DNA from: Reticulomyxa filosa
Lineage: Eukaryota; Foraminifera; Reticulomyxidae
Direction of reading: 5' to 3'
DNA length: 25,048 nucleotides
NCBI GenBank assembly: GCA_000512085.1
Contig: ASPP01045938.1
Coordinates: 1-25,048, forward strand
This document shows, one piece after another, positions 20,246 through 25,048 of the stretch. The notes beneath the pieces were generated by a model. It searched no databases and was not told where the DNA came from. It worked only from the letters and a program-made list of their open reading frames with translations. Positions within the stretch are counted from its first letter, which is position 1. Each line of letters opens with the position of its first letter. The position numbers were made by a program, and so were the translations under genes.

Positions 20246-21013
20246 TTTAAATGATTGGAAGTGAATTACGCATGTTTGGAGAGGGGTTGCAAATGGCCTG
20301 AGCAGTTCCAGGAAAGTTCCGTGCTACCAACTGTACACAAGTCGCAATGCAACAGTAGCAATGAAGCAAGCTCTTCTCACAAGTACTGCAGCAGCGGCTG
20401 AAATGGTGGTAACGAAACTGAAACCCGTGACAAGCACACAGACGGATAGTCTGATGACATCATCATCGTCTTAGAATCGCGGGTGGATAATGATAATGAT
20501 AATGATGCCTGTCGCAACGGACATCCAATGATCGCATCTTTCAATTGGTGAGTAACGACTGATGCACAGAAGTGATATGTGCCTTGCCGGAGACTGCATT
20601 TGATGAGCATTCGCAATTGAAAAAGCATTACTCGGATCTCCCTTGCTTGGCCAACACACGCAATCTTTCCACTCTGCATCACTCCCACGATTCGATTGTC
20701 ATTATCCGCCGCAGTCCCAAATGTTAATCGACGTCGCACTCGATTGCTTCTTGAAGCAGCTCTTAACGGAACTTTGGCCAAGCCTTTCATTCTCCCTTGC
20801 TCCGTGGCATCGTTGCTCCATCCCAAATCCATTGACACTGCCGAGTCTCTCTTATCCATTCCTAATAACAATAATAATGAAGAAGATGCGAAAGACTTAA
20901 AGATAATAAAGCATTGAACCAAGATGACGGGAAAAGGAATGGCCAATGGGTCTTTGAATGGATACAATGAAGAAGTGGAGTCGAGTTTGATGCGACTGCC
21001 ATCCATGACAACA

Positions 21014-21049
21014 ACAAAGGTAATAACAACGACAAAGGTAATAACAACG
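21014..21049 (+). repeat. 18-bp tandem repeat, two perfect units
   Basis: The unit ACAAAGGTAATAACAACG occurs twice in tandem. In the plus-strand frame it encodes DKGNNN repeats that lead directly into the VLLTSPQVV segment, supporting plus-strand coding here. Confidence 0.85.
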
Positions 21050-21958
21050 ACAATGACGATAAAAAAGAATCCGTTCTCCTCACGTCGCCACAAGTTGTCA
21101 TCGAGTTAGAATGTGATGTCATCGACTTGGGAGATAAATTAGCCAATCAAAACAAACATGAACTTTGTCATATTTGGAAGGATTTCTATCGCAAACAGTA
21201 TCCTAAAAAAATAATAGTTACATATATTATATATATATTTGTATATATTGGTAATATTGTTTGCTGAAATATGACAGATGCAAAAGTTCAAGATTAGATC
21301 ACTTTTTATGATTCGAAACACTTGTCGTATTACGTCGTGCAAAGCTATATGGACGAAAAATTACAATCGCAAACGGTGAGGCATATCGCCACCAACGACA
21401 AAGAAATAGACGTTTGGAATCGTAAAGACATTAACCAGATCGTTCGTCAAATATTAAAGATTGTGGAGCAAGAGGAACGCAGCCATCGTCCAAGTCCACT
21501 AAAGAGCATGAGCTTGTGCATTCTGCAACATCGCTGCGGGATCATGATGGAGATAGTTAGCGTGACAGTCAAAGTGAAAGTCACTCCAAAAGCAAAAGTG
21601 AAAGTGAAATTAGCACGGATTAGAGCCGCGATGATAGTGGACACAAAGACAATGATCATAAAAAGCACACAACATGCCGTGAGAAGAAAGAAAATATACA
21701 AGAGTCGATGGAAATGACAGATTAATTAGACATGGACGGAGTGGTGCCGTATACGTACAAGCAATCCAGTCAGCTCAGCTAGATACTGGTAGAACAAAGC
21801 GAGATAGACAATAATGAATTTGAAGACTTTCATATTGACTATCACGACTTGAGTCGTTTCATTTTTGAAAAGCAAAATGATGTCATTGAAAGTATTGGCA
21901 AATACATTGATTTGGCTGGTTTGTTTCTTTTTTTTTGTTTGATTTGTTTATTGTAATT

Positions 21959-21990
21959 CAAATATATAAATATATATGTATATTTATTTA
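21959..21990. repeat. TATAT/TATATG tract in probable intron
   Basis: An AT-repeat run between the acidic exon-like piece ending near 21920 and the next piece starting near 22005 of the plus-strand gene. Confidence 0.5.
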
Positions 21991-22249
21991 TGTGTTTTGT
22001 TAGGGAAAATTTCGTTACCATATGTGGAACAAGTGTTAAATCAAGACTTGCAATTTTATGCAAAAAATATATTCAAAACACTTATTTCTCTCACCATAAC
22101 AAAGCAATTGATCATTGTGCCGCTATCTTATTCCATTTGTTCCGGAGATTCTTTTCTATCGACATCTTTTCGGTTAACACGTTTGCAATGCAAATCAAAT
22201 AAGTCTAGACAAAAAAATATTATGTCCATTATCTATATTCGCTTCTAAA

Positions 22250-22560
22250 AAGGACGTTGCGTAAAGATTAACAACAAAAACTGAGACAGCAACTCCTCCA
22301 CATAAGCTCACGTTTGGATTTAAATAAGTCACGTTTTCATCTACAATATCGATATACTTACTTTTCACTCTTCTCAATGGTGACATTATGAAAATTGTGC
22401 TTCCCCCTTTTTATTTCCGTTTCTTTAGTTTTTTTCTCTTGTACATGCTTTTTGATTGCTTTTTTCATAATGCAAGTAGTGGTCTTAACTTAAGACATTA
22501 AATTTCAATTGCCAAAATAAAAGACTTTTGCACAAAGGGTTTTTTTTAACGATTGTAACA
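22250..22560. other. Spacer, no convincing gene
   Basis: AT-rich spacer between two plus-strand relics. A 63-codon minus-strand frame (22195-22386) has no recognisable motif. Confidence 0.4.
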
Positions 22561-22568
22561 TTATAAAC

Positions 22569-22797
22569 TTGGAAATGAGTGAACATTTGTTTTGTACCTA
22601 TCATTTATTGCAATATTTTGAACGGAATAACACCTTACAGCTGGGTGTGCTATGTATAAGCATCTTAGCATTGTTCGTTCGGCTATGTGTAGGAGTGGGT
22701 AGCCACAGCGGAACGCACAAGCCTCCAGTGTATAGAGACTTTGAAGCATAACTACATTGAATGGAAATAACAGTAAATTTGTTAATAACAGAGTAGG
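22569..22797 (+). pseudogene. ALG6: N-terminal fragment of ALG6 glucosyltransferase
   Basis: Known role: the ER membrane dolichyl-P-Glc:Man9GlcNAc2-PP-dolichol alpha-1,3-glucosyltransferase, which adds the first glucose to the N-glycan precursor. The frame gives a first transmembrane segment (LGVLCISILALFVRLCVGVG), then SHSGTHKPPVYRDFEA. Ignoring two stops it continues LH and MEITVNL. This aligns position by position with the family's [27 protein letters not shown], where QRHW becomes stop-L-H-stop: TAA at 22749-22751 in place of Gln, TGA at 22758-22760 in place of Trp. The match ends at about 22790 and the 73-bp repeat starts at 22798, so the remaining roughly 90% of the gene is absent. GKPP and GDYE glycines are also changed. 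This is a truncated pseudogene. Confidence 0.75.
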
Positions 22798-22870
22798 AAA
22801 GCGCCAGATTGAAGAATAATTAACGTCAAAAGAAATACTTTACAATATGTTAAATATCCTTTTTTTTTGC
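22798..22870 (+). repeat. Dispersed 73-bp repeat, copy 2
   Basis: Begins AAAGCGCCAGATTGAAGAAT and ends in a T run after AATATGTTAAATATC. It matches 11658-11730 in the same orientation. It starts right at the end of the ALG6 homology. Downstream sequence is AT-rich and unlike that following copy 1. Confidence 0.85.
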
Positions 22871-22879
22871 TATTAAATA

Positions 22880-23850
22880 ATATAGTTTTCTACTTTTGAT
22901 ATTGATACTTGTTTTAATATCATGTAATATGTTTTAAATGAATAATTTTTATACTTTGACTTGACTATATCTATAATCTAATGAATAATTCATCATTTTT
23001 ATTACTGCAAAAAACAATAGTATTTTCATTACAACAGTAGTTGATAATAAAAATTTTAGTTACATCTTGAATGAACTAATTTCATTACAATTGAATAGTG
23101 TAATTGATACATTATAATAAGTTTATTTCCACATATGTACTGTTAATAAATAATAACAATCAACTATCATATTTATATTTATTTGTATGAAGTTCGTTGT
23201 ATATGATTACATCGAATAAAAATCTTTGTATAATTTCCTAGTAATACTTGGTGATTGATTAAATACAAATTTATATTTCAATTATTGTTCAAATAATTGC
23301 TAAAGTTTGTAACTAAATTTTTTTCATCTTTGAAAGATATCACATTTGATATTATCACATTCACTGATTGCAACCAGTATTTTTTATTATTTTTGTTTCT
23401 AAATTATTAATTATTGCATTAGAATTCAAATTATTTTGAATTTAGTGTTTTATTTCTAAATTCTTTTATTATAGATTCATCTGAATCAATAACATTATTT
23501 TGTATATTAACTAATTCAAGCTTTAAATTTTTATTTATAATCTTTCAATTCAAAACAAAATTAGCTATGACGAACAAGGTCTTTAAATGTCAATTGCTTC
23601 ATCTTTATTAATTTTTCTCTTTCACCAATATCACACATACTTGAAACTATTCTTATTTGATTTTTTGATTGTATTTTTTGTATTTCTTTGAATATCATTT
23701 ACATTCAATTACATCATAATCAAAAATCTTTGTAGGAGATCTAATTGATTACAATACTTTAAAATTAGTTTTTTCTTATATTTCTTTTTCACTTAACCAT
23801 ATATCCACTTTTGTTTTTATAAGTATAGATAGTTAGTCGTTCGTAAGCGA
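22880..23850 (-). pseudogene. AT-rich block with minus-strand K/N/I-rich ORF relics
   Basis: On the minus strand, pieces such as CDIGEREKLIKMKQLTFKDL (about 23640-23580), LELVNIQNNVIDSDESIIKE (about 23520-23460) and INHQVLLGNYTKILFDVIIY (about 23260-23200) are protein-like with A/T-ending codons but lie in different frames with stops between. Style matches the relics at 15700-16500. No family was recognised. It begins next to repeat copy 2, so repeat and relics could belong to one element. Confidence 0.3.
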
Positions 23851-23859
23851 CATCTGATA

Positions 23860-24240
23860 GTATGTCTGCAATATAATTCTTTGTCATAATAGCTGTTATT
23901 GTTATTGTTACTTTGCATAATGAGCGATATAGCAGCGCATCCCCTTTGTGCTACTCACAACGATATGCGGCGTCGTTATTGGTGTCAATAATAGCTTTTT
24001 CAATGATATAAGAATGTATTTGTACGCGATTGACTTTTCACATCGGCTTCGCCTTTGTCCGAGACCGTGACTTGCTAAAGATCAGACCCGTGGTACTATT
24101 GTCTCGTCCAATGCAGCTGCTTTGACGTGTAGTGGTTGTTTTCAATCTTTTCCAAGCCTTGTTTCAATATTGAGTTAATATCCAGTGCAAATCCAAACCA
24201 ACCGCTTTCTTAAACAACGATGATCATATTACATTGTTTG
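23860..24240 (-). pseudogene. Unrecognised minus-strand fragment
   Basis: One minus-strand frame with a few stops reads GWFGFALDINSILKQGLEKI (about 24210-24150) and VSDKGEADVKSQSRTNTFLY (about 24070-24010). Composition is normal coding-like rather than AT-extreme. It follows the gene fragment to its right on the same strand and may be its 3' part. Family unknown. Confidence 0.3.
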
Positions 24241-24243
24241 TCT

Positions 24244-25048
24244 TTATCTTTGTCTTTGTGATATTGTTTCTTCTAATCGTACAAAGTGAAAGACATGCAG
24301 CAAATAGGTTTGTCTGACTCCAACAACTAAAGAGACGACTACCAGAGCTGGAACCGGACTGGTATATGTGCAAGCTAATGGAACATGCGCGATGAGAATG
24401 GGGTTACTTGTGATTGGCATTTGTGAAGATGCAAAGAAAACGATGAATACGGTTAGAAGATGAAAAAAAGAGGGAATATACAAGTTTAGGGGAATCATTA
24501 CATGTGTGCGAATCCAATACTCGTCCATAATCGAGTATGGCCAAACAGCCAATATGACAATGCAAGAACATGTGTCTTTGAAACTCTACGATGGGGTCAT
24601 TTGGCACACCCCATCCAACATTCGATTGCAGACAATGTGCTGTGTGTTCATGTCGATAGTGAAATTGGCCAGTATTCCATAGTTGAAAAACGTATACCAC
24701 TCGATACACCCCGGAGATAATATCGACAAGAACGAGGAGCCATTGGTAGTCTTTGGGAGACACACTTCAGCTTTGGAGTCGAAGAAAAAATCCAAGCCCC
24801 GCGAATTCGCCGTATGACTCAGACGATTCATTATCCAGTGCTCAATTTACACAAACTCGATCATCGCCGACTTGTTACTGTTCAACGACACCAAGTTCGA
24901 CAGAAATTGCACGCCGATGTTCCCCAGCTCGTCTAGAGTCACAGCAATAACGAGTCCATCCAGTTGTCCATTGCAAACAACTGCTTGAACGAGGATATGT
25001 CATAATCACGTTCAATAATATGCAAAAGCCTACGTATTGGGTCTTTTC
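24244..25048 (-). pseudogene. Partial ARM/HEAT-like gene, runs off the right edge
   Basis: From the right edge the minus strand reads RRLLHIIERDYDISSFKQLF and AMDNWMDSLLL (about 25040-24950). The frame then shifts to LDELGNIGVQFLSNLVSLNS and NKSAMIEFV (about 24935-24850). Further pieces (NFTIDMNTQHIVCNRMLDGV at about 24670-24610, and the hydrophobic 24552-24300 frame) follow with frame changes; SILAN/ISNL-type helices and the spacing recall armadillo or HEAT repeats. An interruption after 24520 may be an intron. The gene's 5' part lies outside the window, so it cannot be named. Frameshifts suggest decay. Confidence 0.35.

Larger units (their letters stand above)
19930..22250 (+). pseudogene. 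Plus-strand multi-exon gene of unknown function, decayed
   Basis: Successive plus-strand pieces look coding: a polar stretch with IKYNASLTTALSLLHGCSVN (20088-20150); after a TATATG tract, MKQALLTSTAAAAEMVVTKL (20361-20420); an Asp/Asn repeat (20485-20510); NVNRRRTRLLLEAALNGTLA and KPFILPCSVASLLHPKSIDT (20720-20850) running into an Asn/Glu tract; two DKGNNN units leading in frame to VLLTSPQVVIELECDVIDLG and HIWKDFYRKQYP (about 21080-21200); a TATAT-rich intron (about 21200-21270); LSYYVVQSYMDEKLQSQTVR and NRKDINQIVRQILKIVEQEE (21322-21475); a Ser/Lys-rich tract; an acidic piece ending VIESIGKYIDLAG (about 21800-21920); a second AT-rich intron; and VEQVLNQDLQFYAKNIFKTL (about 22023-22085). In-frame stops and frame changes occur between pieces. 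No family was recognised. Confidence 0.4.

Noticed and set aside
20377-21093. 238-codon minus-strand ORF, the longest open frame in the window
   Set aside because: Its N-terminal part is Ile/Val/Leu/Phe runs antisense to an Asn/Asp low-complexity tract, and the plus-strand frames opposite show more convincing coding texture, including the DKGNNN repeat. Treated as a shadow, though part could be real.
1-25048. CRISPR arrays, tRNA or rRNA genes, retrotransposon or integrase hallmark genes
   Set aside because: No regularly spaced repeats, no cloverleaf-like segment noticed, and no reverse-transcriptase YxDD or integrase DDE pattern seen in any frame read. This was by eye; a tRNAscan and profile search would be decisive.

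Overview
The window looks like nuclear DNA of a protist. It is very AT-rich, with GT-AG introns rich in TATATG/TA repeats, (AT)n and (ATT)n microsatellites, Asn/Asp low-complexity coding tracts, and no bacterial-style operons or ribosome binding sites. The texture recalls foraminiferan assemblies such as Reticulomyxa, but that is inference only; nothing in the window proves the lineage.

Almost every recognisable gene is broken. Four could be identified from protein motifs: an NBP35/NUBP1 cytosolic Fe-S assembly P-loop ATPase (about 1640-2616, minus), the C-terminal two thirds of the 26S proteasome subunit RPN2/PSMD1 (7889-9912, minus), an AGC-family protein kinase core (about 10840-11258, minus), and the N-terminus of the ALG6 dolichol-linked oligosaccharide glucosyltransferase (22569-22797, plus). 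All carry in-frame stops, frameshifts, deletions or lost catalytic residues, yet the RPN2 and kinase relics still show intron-like interruptions, so they are not retro-copies. Less certain coding remnants are a TPR-like protein (about 5950-7456, minus), a helical HEAT-like segment (about 11916-12560, plus), a coiled-coil-containing gene (about 12700-14700, minus), a coiled-coil gene (17350-18500, minus), a bulb-lectin-like secreted protein (19012-19379, minus), a longer plus-strand gene with an Asn-rich tandem repeat (about 19930-22250), and an ARM/HEAT-like gene running off the right edge (24244-25048, minus).

Between these lie blocks of still higher A+T (about 400-1700, 2650-3780, 9950-10830, 11270-11900, 14760-17330, 22870-23850). 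Several hold fragments of K/N/I-rich reading frames in a different codon style from the housekeeping relics. One carries a RING-like Cys/His pattern and a neighbour carries a helix-turn-helix-like segment. They could be remains of a mobile or virus-like element, but no hallmark gene was found.

A 73-bp repeat occurs at 11658-11730 and 22798-22870. The second copy starts where the ALG6 homology stops, suggesting a rearrangement or insertion breakpoint. I found no intact novel system; the main interest is a dense patch of decayed, intron-bearing housekeeping genes, plus very short introns and a stop-codon pattern suggestive of C-to-T decay.
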